64,000 nucleotides of DNA from DATBLE01 sp963775695 (GTDB taxonomy: Bacteria > Actinomycetota > Thermoleophilia > Gaiellales > Gaiellaceae): the NCBI GenBank assembly GCA_963775695.1, contig CAVZJU010000005.1, positions 1-64,000 on the forward strand, given 5' to 3'. Every line of letters begins with the position of its first letter. The stretch's first letter is position 1. Below, piece by piece: positions 8,733-16,257 of the stretch. Position numbers and translations under genes: made by a program. Below the pieces are notes generated by a model. It made no database searches and had not been told where the DNA came from. It worked only from the letters and a program-made list of their open reading frames with translations.

Positions 8733-9170
8733 CCAGCGCGTCCGAAGGGCGTGCGGGCTTGCTCTAACGTCCGCGTCACCCGGCCGCGGCCGTCAGCGAA
8801 CCCCCGCATGGCATGAGGCTCGTGGCCTGCGACCTTGAGGGACGTCCCGCACACACCTCGGAGGGCAGGATTCCGCCTGCGGAGACGCTCATCGCGCGCG
8901 GGGTGCGGGTGGTCGCAGGGGATGTACTCACCACTCACTCACCACGCAGTGCAGGAAGCGGCTTCGGGCCCGGCATTGAGCCGCGACCTCCTGCTAGGTG
9001 ACTAGGAGGCCAATGAGGTACGGCCGGCCTACTGTGCCGTACCGCGGCGGCCGCCCTCCGGAGTCGTGTCCCGGGAGGCAACGTCTCCGAGAGCCTTTGG
9101 CTCCCCCTGTCAGGGGCCGCTACGGCCGCGATGCCGGCCTTTCCCCAGCCCGTCCTGAGAGAATCGGGTC
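8733..9170. other. intergenic region with repeat copy B
   Basis: This 438-base stretch holds the second copy of the diverged repeat and a minus-strand gene-start stub (ATG at 8893, opening MSVSAGG, like the MSLSPAG stub at 6417). I see no intact gene. GAGAAT lies six bases before the ATG at 9171 and may be a weak -10 box. Confidence 0.4.
8887..9018 (+). repeat. diverged direct repeat, copy B
   Basis: This is the partner of 6412-6558. The best-conserved block, 8927-8946, differs at one base in 20 from 6468-6487. The downstream 77-78 base block keeps the same spacing. The two copies flank the flavoprotein gene. Confidence 0.55.
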
Positions 9171-9839
9171 ATGGCGGGGGAGCTTCGGGGGGTGGTCGAG
9201 GACGTCGCCTGTGAACTTGCGCCGGTCGAGCGGGCGATCCGTTCGCACCCGTTCCTCTCCGGGCTCGAGGCCGGGGCAGTCGCGAGTGAGCGGCTACGCG
9301 CCTTCGCGTGCGAGCAGCAACAGGTGCTCTCGAGCGACCGGCGGAGCTTCGTCCAGCTGGCGGCCCGCTACCCGCACGATCCAGCCGGGGCGTTCTTCCT
9401 CGCCATGGCCGGCGGGGAGGGCGAGGCACTCGGCCGGCTGGCGTCGTTTTCGGCCGCGCTCGACTTGACTGCCGCCGAGGTGGCCGGGTACGAGCCTCGG
9501 CCTGGATGTCAGAGCTACCCAGCGTTCGTCGCCTGGCTCGCTCTCAACGGGACGCGACTCGACGTGACGCTCGCGTTCCTGGTCAACCTCGACGCCTGGG
9601 GTGCCAACTGCGCCCGGATGCGACAGGCACTCGAGCACGTCTACGAAGTTCCTGCCGAGGCGCTCGGCTTCTTCGACTTCTTCGCGAGCCCACCGAGCGG
9701 GCTGCGCGGCGAGATCGAGGCCGTCGCGACCGCTGGCCTGCAGGCCGGCGACTCGCCGGTCGCCGCCCGGCGGGCTGCCCGCCTGTTGCAGGCGTACGAG
9801 CTGGCGTTCTGGGACACGCTCTCCGAGGCCGGCTCCTGA
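9171..9839 (+). CDS. TenA/haem-oxygenase-fold protein, first of a tandem pair
   Basis: This is a 222-residue helical protein of the TENA/THI-4/PqqC-like fold. It has FLSGLEAGAVASERLRAFAC in helix 1-2 (with E/Q-rich helix 2), a long helix with GEGEALGRLASF, and a C-terminal YELAFWDTL that matches the family ending FWDMAW. TenA enzymes hydrolyse the aminopyrimidine of thiamin, but the usual catalytic cysteine (C135 in Bacillus TenA) and its surroundings are not clear here, so thiaminase activity is not supported. Substrate-binding residues look replaced by Gly and Ala. Its stop codon overlaps the next gene. It is probably a divergent paralogue of that gene and may form a heteromer with it. Confidence 0.7.
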   Translation: MAGELRGVVEDVACELAPVERAIRSHPFLSGLEAGAVASERLRAFACEQQQVLSSDRRSFVQLAARYPHDPAGAFFLAMAGGEGEALGRLASFSAALDLTAAEVAGYEPRPGCQSYPAFVAWLALNGTRLDVTLAFLVNLDAWGANCARMRQALEHVYEVPAEALGFFDFFASPPSGLRGEIEAVATAGLQAGDSPVAARRAARLLQAYELAFWDTLSEAGS

Positions 9840-10516
9840 CGGCGCTTAGCGAGCGGCTCCACCGCGCGGCCGGGCCGCTCTGGCGGGCGCAACTGGAGCA
9901 CCCTTTCGTTCGGGGGATCGCTGAGGGCACGCTCGACTCCGATCGGTTTCGCCACTTTCTGCGCCAGGACTACCTGTTCCTGGTCGAGTACGCGCGCGTG
10001 CTTGCCCTCGCCTGCGCACGGGCGCCGCGACTCGATCTGATGGAGCGCTTCGCGGAGCTGACCCAGGCGACGCTGACCGACGAGATGGATCTCCACCGCG
10101 CGTACGCGGCGCAGTGGGGAGTGAAACCGGACGAGCTCGAGCACGAGTCCGCAACAGCGACGACGCGCTCGTACAGCGATTTCCTGATCCGGACCGCCTC
10201 GATGGGCGACTACGATGAACTGCTCGCCTGCCTCCTGCCCTGCATGTGGGGCTACAGCGAGCTCGGCCGGGCGCTCGAGCCGCGAAACCGCGACGACCAT
10301 CCCTTCCGCGCCTGGATCGAGACCTACTCCAGCGACGAGTTCGCGGAGCTGGCCCGCTGGTGTCGCGAGGCGCTGGACGCAGTCGCAGACGCCGCCGATC
10401 TAGACCGATTGCGCGAGCCGTTCCTCGTCAGCAGCCGCTTCGAGCTCGCGTTCTGGGACATGGCCTGGAGGCTCGAGCAGCCGCTCCTCGACGGGGGAGC
10501 CAGAGTGCCCCGCTAG
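9836..10516 (+). CDS. TenA-family protein, second of a tandem pair, possible CTG start
   Basis: This is a 226-residue TenA/PqqC-fold protein closer to the family norm. It contains LEHPFVRGIAEGTLDSDRF, HFLRQDYLFLVEYARV, a CMWGYSELG helix and a C-terminal FELAFWDMAW. These are typical of TenA-like aminopyrimidine hydrolases or salvage enzymes acting on thiamin breakdown products. The start is odd. No ATG, GTG or TTG lies in frame between the previous gene and the first conserved residues. The best candidate is CTG at 9836, which overlaps the upstream TGA as CTGA, so translation may be coupled. A longer upstream frame exists but is a shadow of the first gene. No thiamin genes lie nearby. Confidence 0.75.
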   Translation: MTALSERLHRAAGPLWRAQLEHPFVRGIAEGTLDSDRFRHFLRQDYLFLVEYARVLALACARAPRLDLMERFAELTQATLTDEMDLHRAYAAQWGVKPDELEHESATATTRSYSDFLIRTASMGDYDELLACLLPCMWGYSELGRALEPRNRDDHPFRAWIETYSSDEFAELARWCREALDAVADAADLDRLREPFLVSSRFELAFWDMAWRLEQPLLDGGARVPR

Positions 10517-11236
10517 TTCCAGAGGAATCGCGTGTCTCAAAGCGAGCCTACCGTTACCACGTCGGGCAACAACGAAGCGGAGAACGGCTTGCCTAAATCG
10601 GTTTCCTCATGCCAACCGCCTTTCTGCAAAAGGAGGGCTAGTGACTTCCTGGGAGTGCGCCCTGGCCCGCGACCTCCTGGTTACTGACCAGACGCGACCC
10701 CATGTCATGTGCGACCGGGGGGTCGTGTGACCTGTCTTGGTGCGTGTCGTGCACGTCTCATTCGGACGGGACTAACAATCCCAGCTCTTGGATTGCCAGC
10801 TACGGTCGTCGGTCGCACTCCCTCAGTGGCCAGCGAATCGAGACGGTTCAAGTCCGCTGGCGTTAGCTAGCCGGGGCGCCTCCTGGGGTGCGATCAGTCC
10901 GTAACCGGTGACGCCCCACGAGAATCGATGGTGGTTGAGCCAGAGCTCGTTAGAGCGCAGCATTACGGGCGCTGCGTCAGAATCGGCGGATCGCCTTCTA
11001 CGCGCTGAATCGAAGTGAGCCGGAGCTCCATCTCGCTGCCGTCCATTCCCAAACGACGACGCTCCCCCTTTTCCGGGGACTGGTTGCGGTACCGGAGAAG
11101 GTCATCCGGTAAGCGGACGTCAGCATGGTTCCGGTCGGTCAAGGGTCGTTCTCTGCCGGTATGCCGAGCATCGGTACGGCCTCCTCGAATGGCACACTGA
11201 TCACGGAACGCGCTTCACGACGGGTGGTGTGAAAGC
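10517..11236. other. 720-base region without a clear gene
   Basis: I see a short open frame with a good ribosome site (10641-10730, listed separately), a 46-codon minus-strand frame (10823-10963, opening MLRSNELWLNHHRFSWG) with coding-like composition but no Shine-Dalgarno, and a 7-bp inverted repeat GCCAGCG/CGCTGGC around 10829-10855. CCGCGACCTCCTG near 10668 also occurs in repeat copy B. The area looks like decayed DNA next to the IS-carrying block. Confidence 0.4.
10641..10730 (+). CDS. possible 29-residue peptide with strong ribosome site
   Basis: GTG at 10641 is preceded at ideal spacing by AAAAGGAGGGCTA, and the frame runs 29 codons (VTSWECALARDLLVTDQ and on) to TGA. The ribosome site is among the best in the window, but the peptide matches nothing I know. 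It may instead be the surviving start of a truncated gene, as seen elsewhere in this region. Confidence 0.25.
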   Translation: MTSWECALARDLLVTDQTRPHVMCDRGVV

Positions 11237-11830
11237 GTGAATCCCAGCGAGGAGCGAAAGACCGAAACTGGTACGGGGCCGCAGCAGGACCCGCTGCGGG
11301 GCGCGCACGTCGCGCTTCGCCCGCGCCACCCCGACGATGTCGCCGTCCTGCATGACGGTCTCTACAACGACGTCGCTACTCGTGCGCAGGCGGACTCGCG
11401 TCCGTGGATTCCGATTCCAGCCGGCGACTCGGCGCTCTCGCCATATGCCGTCGAGAGTGTCTCCGAGAGCGTCAGCTTCTTCTCCGTCGTCACAGTCGAA
11501 GACGAACTGGTCGGGGAAGCGCTGTTGTGGGGGATTGACACCCACAACCGCTCGGCCCACGTCGGCCTGGCCTTCCTCCCGAGCTTCCGCGGCCGCGGCT
11601 TTGGAGCTGAGGTTCTGCAGCTGCTCTGCCGCTACGGGTTCGAGGTTCGTGGCCTCAACCGGCTGCAACTCGAGACGAAGCCGACGAACGATCCGATGAT
11701 CCGTGCGGCGAAGAAGGTCGGCTTTGTCGAAGAAGGTGTGTTGAGACAGGCCAGCTGGTCGCTTGGGTCGTTCGAGGACGCGCTGATCATGGGTTTGTTG
11801 GCTGAGGAGTGGCATGAACCCAAAGCTTGA
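11237..11830 (+). CDS. GNAT N-acetyltransferase (RimJ/RimL type)
   Basis: This is a 197-residue acetyltransferase. The N-terminal block GAHVALRPRHPDDVAVL and a central RSAHVGLAFLPSFRGRGFGA (the acetyl-CoA pyrophosphate-binding R/Q-x-x-G-x-G/A motif A) are followed by a C-terminal block of the GFVEEGVLR type. Together these define RimJ/RimL-like GNATs, which acetylate protein N-termini, ribosomal proteins or small amines. The start is GTG at 11237 with only a weak GAAAG upstream. Its stop codon lies inside a second GNAT gene that begins at 11814, so the two were probably co-transcribed before the second was interrupted by an insertion element. Confidence 0.85.
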   Translation: MNPSEERKTETGTGPQQDPLRGAHVALRPRHPDDVAVLHDGLYNDVATRAQADSRPWIPIPAGDSALSPYAVESVSESVSFFSVVTVEDELVGEALLWGIDTHNRSAHVGLAFLPSFRGRGFGAEVLQLLCRYGFEVRGLNRLQLETKPTNDPMIRAAKKVGFVEEGVLRQASWSLGSFEDALIMGLLAEEWHEPKA

Positions 11831-11915
11831 GACCGAGCGGCTGCGGTTGCGCCTGCCTCGCATTGAAGACGCACCTGATCTGCTCGGTGCGCTCGCTGAT
11901 CCCGAGGTCATCCGT

Positions 11916-11941
11916 TGGAGTTCCCCCGGTTTGGTGGACAC
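11916..11941 (+). repeat. left terminal inverted repeat of the IS3 element
   Basis: The inner 21 bases (11921-11941, TTCCCCCG then GTGGACAC at the inner end) match the reverse complement of 13227-13247 at 19 positions. The outer TGG is also matched. Confidence 0.9.
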
Positions 11942-11990
11942 CTGAGCGCTGGGTCGGCAGTGTCCGATCTGGCGGGAAGGATGCGCCACC

Positions 11991-12293
11991 ATGCCAAGGG
12001 GATCGAACTTCAGGAGGCCGTATCCGCCGGAGTTTCGGCGTGAGGCTGTTGAGCTGTACCGGCGCAGCGGTCGGTCGTTGGTCGAGATCGCCCGCGATCT
12101 CGGCGTCGCGACGGAGTCGCTGCGGGTGTGGGTCAGGCAGGCCGGGATCGACGCTGGCCAGCGCGAGGGGCTAACGAGCGAGGAGCGGGAGGAGCTGCGC
12201 CGGCTGCGGCGCGAGAATCGGGTGCTGCGCGAGGAGCGCGAGGTGTTGCGAAAAGCCGCGGCCTTCTTCGCGAGGGAGAGCGAGACCCGGTGA
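11991..12293 (+). CDS. IS3-family transposase OrfA (HTH protein)
   Basis: This 100-residue protein has an N-terminal helix-turn-helix (YPPEFRREAVELYRRSG, then SLVEIARDLGVATESLRVWV) and a leucine-rich coiled coil ending LREEREVLRKAAAFFARE, the standard IS3-group OrfA layout. OrfA binds the element ends and combines with OrfB. The last codons overlap the orfB start by four bases (GTGA). OrfB is in the -1 frame, and an AAAAG stretch near 12250 could allow the -1 frameshift that makes the OrfAB transposase in many IS3 elements, although the run is short. Confidence 0.93.
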   Translation: MPRGSNFRRPYPPEFRREAVELYRRSGRSLVEIARDLGVATESLRVWVRQAGIDAGQREGLTSEEREELRRLRRENRVLREEREVLRKAAAFFARESETR

Positions 12294-13219
12294 AGTGCTT
12301 CCGCTTCATCCGGGCGGAGAGGGCCAACCATCGTGTCTCGCTGATGTGCAGGCTGCTCGGCGTCTCCCGCTCGGGCTTCCACGCCTGGGAGTGCCGCCCG
12401 CCCTCGGCCCGTGCGGTCGAGGACGCGCGGCTGTTGCCGCTGATCCGGGTCAGCCACCGGCGCGGGCGTGGCACGTACGGCTCGCCGCGCGTGCATGCCG
12501 AGCTGCGCCGCGAGGGTGTTCGGATTGGTCGCAAGCGCGTCGAGCGGCTGATGCGGACCGCCGAGCTCTCCGGCAGTCACCGCCGCCGCAAGGGCAAGAC
12601 GACGATCCGCGTCCAGGGCGTCCGCGTCGCCGATGACCTCGTCGACCGCGACTTCACCGCCGAGGCTGCCGATCGGCTCTGGATGTCGGATATCAAGGAG
12701 ATCCCGACCTGGGAGGGCAAGCTGTACCTCGCGTCGGTGATCGACTGCTACTCACGACGTGTGGTCGGCTGGGCGATGCGCGACCACATGCGCGCCGAGC
12801 TCGTCGTCGAGGCGCTCGAGATGGCGGTCAGCCGCCGGCGGCCACCGGCCGGGCTGATCGCCCATTCCGACCAGGGCTCGCAGTACGTCTCGCTCGCGTT
12901 CGGGCACCGCTGCCGCCAGGCCGGGATCGCCCAGTCGATGGGCTCCAAGGGCGATTGCTATGACAACGCCGTCTGCGAGAGCTTCCACGCCTCGCTCGAG
13001 AAGGACCTGCTCCGCCGGCGCTCGCTCCGCACCAGGCAGGAGGCACGCACGGCGGTGTTCGACTACATCGAGGTCTTCTTCAACCGCGAGCGGCTGCACT
13101 CAACGCTCGGCTACCGCTCGCCCGCCGAGTACGAGCAAGACCACCACGACCGAAAGGAGACTGACTGCGTGCGGGAGGACGAGACGATCTTCATTGAAGA
13201 ACAAGCAAGAGCTGCCTAA
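12290..13219 (+). CDS. IS3-family transposase OrfB (DDE integrase domain)
   Basis: This is a 309-residue rve-type catalytic subunit. The N-terminal HTH_21 region includes VSLMCRLLGVSRSGFHAW. The catalytic triad is visible as LWMSDIKEIP (first Asp), LIAHSDQGSQY (second Asp) and NAVCESFHASLEKD (Glu), followed by the conserved FNRERLHSTLGYRSPAEYE. GTG 12290 overlaps the orfA stop. The frame is open upstream, but that part is a shadow of orfA and would only be used in an OrfAB fusion. No damage is visible. Confidence 0.93.
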   Translation: MKCFRFIRAERANHRVSLMCRLLGVSRSGFHAWECRPPSARAVEDARLLPLIRVSHRRGRGTYGSPRVHAELRREGVRIGRKRVERLMRTAELSGSHRRRKGKTTIRVQGVRVADDLVDRDFTAEAADRLWMSDIKEIPTWEGKLYLASVIDCYSRRVVGWAMRDHMRAELVVEALEMAVSRRRPPAGLIAHSDQGSQYVSLAFGHRCRQAGIAQSMGSKGDCYDNAVCESFHASLEKDLLRRRSLRTRQEARTAVFDYIEVFFNRERLHSTLGYRSPAEYEQDHHDRKETDCVREDETIFIEEQARAA

Positions 13220-13226
13220 CGTCTAC

Positions 13227-13252
13227 GTGTCCACCGAAGCGGGGGAAGCCCA
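13227..13252 (-). repeat. right terminal inverted repeat of the IS3 element
   Basis: This is the complement of the left repeat with four differences over 26 bases. It lies eight bases after the orfB stop and is followed by the second CGT target copy. Confidence 0.9.
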
Positions 13253-13667
13253 CGTTACCTCGGAGATGGAACGACGGCGACCATGACCGACGTCGAAGAG
13301 GGGATCGTCGAGTGGCTCGAACGGTGGGAGCGCTGGGGCGTCGGGTTCTGCTCGGTCGAGCGTAAAGCCGACCGTCGCGTTCTCGGCCGTGTCGGCTTCG
13401 TCCGTTGGAATCTCGAGACCTCCCAGACCGGCGGCGACGAGACGGAGCTCGGCTGGGTACTGGCCCGAGAACACTGGGGCCAGGGCTACGCCACGGAGGC
13501 AGCAACCGCGCTCCGCGATTGGGCGCACGATGAGAAGGGACTAACGCGCCTGATCTCGCTCATCCGGCCCGAAAACGTGCAGTCAATCTACGTCGCCGAG
13601 CGGATCGGCGAGCGCTACGAACGGGACGTCGTGTTCAAAGGACACCCGACGCATCTGTACTCGCTCG

Positions 13668-13894
13668 ATGCCTGAGCCTGCGCGTCCGATCAAACGGGTC
13701 ACTGAGCGGGAGCGAGAGGTGCTTGCGCTGATGGCGAAGGACGATCGAACAAGGCGATCGCTGAGAGGTTGTACGTCACCGAACACACAGTCAAGAAGCA
13801 CGTGAAGAACATCATCAACAGCCTCCGTCGACCTGTCTCAGCGGATGACCACCGCGGCGTCCTCGCGGTCGTGTCCTACCTCAACTCGCGCTGA
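13668..13894 (+). pseudogene. frameshifted NarL/LuxR-type HTH remnant
   Basis: ATG 13668 opens MPEPARPIKRVTEREREVLALMA, the start of a GerE-type HTH. The frame then breaks near 13743-13750. With one base added, the other frame reads NKAIAERLYVTEHTVKKHV and ends with a VLAVVSYLNSR tail and TGA at 13894. This is the DNA-binding end of a response regulator without any receiver domain. It starts inside the last codons of the interrupted GNAT gene. Confidence 0.7.
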
Positions 13895-13943
13895 ACGGGA
13901 CACGCTGCGGAGAGCCGGGTTCGTAGCGAGAAGAGGAGAGAGC

Positions 13944-14057
13944 ATGATTGAGGATCTTGTTTCGGTGCTGGTGGCGAACGGGCCTGATCCGGAGTACGCG
14001 GGAAAGCTGCAGACCTTTGGCCGTTTCGTTGGGTCAGGAAGACGGCCAGGACTGTGA
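13944..14057 (+). pseudogene. truncated gene start (stub), plus strand
   Basis: ATG 13944 follows a purine-rich ribosome site (AGAAGAGGAGAG). The frame reads MIEDLVSVLVANGPDPEYAG and then LQTFGRFVGSG before losing character. The TFGRFVGSW-type ending resembles the opening of small DUF1579-like proteins, but too little is left to be sure. The gene is cut off at about 14036, where a minus-strand gene start begins. Confidence 0.45.
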
Positions 14058-14076
14058 TCGCCATGCGTGTACGCAT
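14034..14076 (-). pseudogene. truncated gene start (stub), minus strand
   Basis: On the minus strand a near-perfect Shine-Dalgarno (AAAGGAGGTGA) precedes ATG 14076, and the frame reads MRTRMAITVLAVFLT, a typical signal-peptide start. It is then replaced by sequence antisense to the preceding stub. Two gene heads facing each other imply a deletion or recombination joint at about 14034-14040. Confidence 0.45.
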
Positions 14077-14091
14077 CGCCTTCACCTCCTT

Positions 14092-16257
14092 TCAGTCGGT
14101 TGCCGGCAGCGGCAGCGCGTCGGGATGACGGCCGGCGGCGGTGTCGTGCAGCCCTGCGCCCGGGAGCCAGCTGAGCCACTTGGGCAGGTACCAGTTCCAG
14201 TCGCCGAGCAGCTTCATCGAAGCCGGCAGCAGCACGCCGCGGATGACGGTGGCGTCGAGCAGAACGGCGACCGCGAGTCCGACGCCGGCCTGCTTGAGGT
14301 CGAGCGAGCTCGCGGTTCCGAACAGCGAGAAGACGCCGACCATCACCAGGGCTGCGGCGGTGACGACGCCCGCCGTTCTGGTGATGCCGTGGCGGAGCGC
14401 GTCGTCGGTGCTCATCCCGGCGTCGACGCCTTCGCGCACGCGGCTGAGGATGAAAACGTGGTAGTCCATCGACAGTCCGAAAAGGACGACGAAGAGGAAG
14501 ACCGGCAGCCAGGAGATGATCGAGCCGACCGAGTGGAAGCCGAGGATGCTCTCCGCCCAGTGCCGCTGGAAGACGAGCACCAAGACGCCGTAGGAGGCAG
14601 CGACGGAGAGCAGGTTGAGCACGATCGCCTTGATCGGGATGACGAGCGAGCGGAAGGTGACGAGCAGGATCAGGAACGCGAGTGCGAGCACGAAGGCGAT
14701 CACGTACGGCAGCCCGTGCATGAGCTTGTGGGTGAAGTCGAGATCGCGGGCCGTGTCGCCGGTGACCGCGGCCTGCAGGCCGGGTAGGCGGCCGAGCGTT
14801 TCCGGGATCAGGGTCGCGCGCAGTTTCTCGACGGAGTGTTTGCTGGCGGTGTTGTCGCCGAGGCCGGTCAGCGGCAGCTCGATCGTGCCGGCCCGGCCGT
14901 CGCGGCCGCCGCCCAGCGTGAAGGGCGGATGCGCCACGCCTTGGGCGGCCGCCAGCTTCTCCAGGTGGGCGGCGGCCCGCTTCACCTGCGCGCGCTCGTT
15001 TGCCGGGAAGGAGAAGACGACAAGGGCCGGCGCCGAGGTGCCGGGGAAGTCGCGGCTGATCTGGGACTGCAGCGCAGACGACACGCGTGGGTTCATCGCC
15101 TCGGAGCTCGGGTAGGCGGCGCGCAGGCCTACAGCAGGAATCGCCAGCGCGACAAGCACCGCCAGAGAAGCTGCAGCCCAGAGCGCCGGCCGACGCAGGA
15201 CACGGTCGATCACGGCCGGCCAGAAGCGCGATTCGGACGTGTCGGCGTGCAGGTGCGGCAGGAAGGGGATCTCGCCGCGGTCGATGCGTGGGCCGAGGAG
15301 CTCGAGCAGTGCGGGCAGGACGGTGATCGAGCCGGCGACCGCGCAGGCGATGACGGCGATCGTGCCGCTGGCGATGCCGTTGAAGATGCTCGAGCCGATT
15401 GCGAACTGGCCGGCCATCGCCATCGCGACGGTGGCGCCGGCGATGAGGACGGTGCGGCCGGAGGTGCGGGCGGTTCGTTCGAGCGCCTGGTGCGAGCCGA
15501 GTCCGCGGCTGCGCTCCTCGCGTGAGCGGACGACGTAGAAGAGGGCGTAGTCGACGCCGACCGCCATCCCGATCAGGAGCACGACCGTCTTGACGCTGCT
15601 GTCGAGCGGGAAGATCTGGCTGATCGGTCCCATGAGTCCGAAGGCGGCGACGACGGCGGTGGCGGCCAGCAGGACAGGCACGAGCGCGGCGACGAGTGCG
15701 CCGAAGGCGATCAGCAGCACGAGCAGGGTGACCGGGATCGACAGCCGCTCAGCCCGGGAGAGATCGTTGTTGCCGCCGTCGCGACTGTTGTCGTCGAGCA
15801 CGGCGGTGATCTGCGGGCTCGACGCCTTGGCGACCGCGGCTGCCAGAGCGTCGGTCGAGAAGCCCCGCCCGATCGGCCCGGAGACGAGCACCGAGTGGCC
15901 GCCGTCGGCGATGTGCATCGTCAGCCGACCCCCCAAAGCCCGTTCCATGCTCCGCTCGACGGAGGCGATCGCGGCGCGGAAGGCCGGATCGTGTGCGTTC
16001 AGCGAGTTGCTGTGGAGGTAGGCGCTTTCGCTCTGGGCCGGACGTGCCTGGTGGACCTTGAGCATGGTCTCGGCCTGTGCCGAGTTGCCGGTTGCGCCGC
16101 TGCTCAGGCTCTTCGAGCCGGTCAGCGAGAGGGCGGCGACGCAGGTGGCGACGAAGACCAGCCAGCAGGCGAGTGCTCGCCAGGGGTGCCGGGTGCTCCA
16201 GCGGGCGATCGCGGTGATCGCGCCGGAGCGGTCGTGGGTGTTCGAGCGTCCAATCAT
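14092..16257 (-). CDS. MMPL-family RND exporter (first copy)
   Basis: This is a 721-residue inner-membrane transporter with two repeats. Each has one helix, a large extracytoplasmic domain and a five-helix sterol-sensing-like bundle. MMPL signatures seen are GMAVGVDYALFYVVRSREER in the first bundle, FGLSMDYHVFILSRVREGVD in the second, and the ending KLLGDWNWYLPKWLSWLP. MMPL proteins export lipids or drugs using the proton gradient, and the Asp-Tyr pairs in the two VDY/MDY motifs fit the proton relay. I chose ATG 16257, which follows GGAGGT and overlaps the upstream stop codon (TGATG). The longer upstream frame is antisense or shadow sequence. It shares an operon with the small membrane protein upstream and lies next to a two-component pair. 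Confidence 0.92.
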   Translation of the reverse strand: MIGRSNTHDRSGAITAIARWSTRHPWRALACWLVFVATCVAALSLTGSKSLSSGATGNSAQAETMLKVHQARPAQSESAYLHSNSLNAHDPAFRAAIASVERSMERALGGRLTMHIADGGHSVLVSGPIGRGFSTDALAAAVAKASSPQITAVLDDNSRDGGNNDLSRAERLSIPVTLLVLLIAFGALVAALVPVLLAATAVVAAFGLMGPISQIFPLDSSVKTVVLLIGMAVGVDYALFYVVRSREERSRGLGSHQALERTARTSGRTVLIAGATVAMAMAGQFAIGSSIFNGIASGTIAVIACAVAGSITVLPALLELLGPRIDRGEIPFLPHLHADTSESRFWPAVIDRVLRRPALWAAASLAVLVALAIPAVGLRAAYPSSEAMNPRVSSALQSQISRDFPGTSAPALVVFSFPANERAQVKRAAAHLEKLAAAQGVAHPPFTLGGGRDGRAGTIELPLTGLGDNTASKHSVEKLRATLIPETLGRLPGLQAAVTGDTARDLDFTHKLMHGLPYVIAFVLALAFLILLVTFRSLVIPIKAIVLNLLSVAASYGVLVLVFQRHWAESILGFHSVGSIISWLPVFLFVVLFGLSMDYHVFILSRVREGVDAGMSTDDALRHGITRTAGVVTAAALVMVGVFSLFGTASSLDLKQAGVGLAVAVLLDATVIRGVLLPASMKLLGDWNWYLPKWLSWLPGAGLHDTAAGRHPDALPLPATD

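Larger units (their letters stand above)
11916..13252 (+). mobile_element. IS3-family insertion sequence, 1,337 bp, complete
   Basis: The element is bounded by 26-bp imperfect inverted repeats (11916-11941 and 13227-13252) that begin TGG and end CCA, in line with the TG...CA ends of IS3 elements. Directly outside are CGT at 11913-11915 and CGT at 13253-13255, a 3-bp target duplication of the size typical for the family. Inside are the two overlapping frames orfA and orfB with an intact DDE transposase. Everything needed for transposition appears present. Confidence 0.93.
11814..13675 (+). pseudogene. second GNAT acetyltransferase gene, split by an IS3 element
   Basis: The first 34 codons (ATG 11814; ETERLRLRLPRIEDA, DPEVIR) are a typical GNAT head, and the reading stops at the insertion element. 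After the element, YLGDGTT and then 140 codons (from 13283 onwards; ETELGWVLAREHWGQGYAT is motif A) complete the fold. If the element and one CGT target copy are removed, the frame is restored exactly: codon 34 is CGT and codon 35 is TAC at 13256. The joined protein would be about 174 residues. The rest carries no other damage, so the insertion looks recent. The C-terminal part could still be translated from ATG 13283 but would lack the first strand and helix. Confidence 0.9.

Noticed and set aside
10829..10855. tRNA-like T loop GGTTCAAGTCC near 10847
   Set aside because: The flanking bases do not form a T stem or acceptor stem. I see only a 7-bp inverted repeat.
11201..12580. Long minus-strand open frame of 459 codons
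   Set aside because: It is antisense to the GNAT gene and IS3 transposase, which have clear family motifs. High GC gives long antisense frames.
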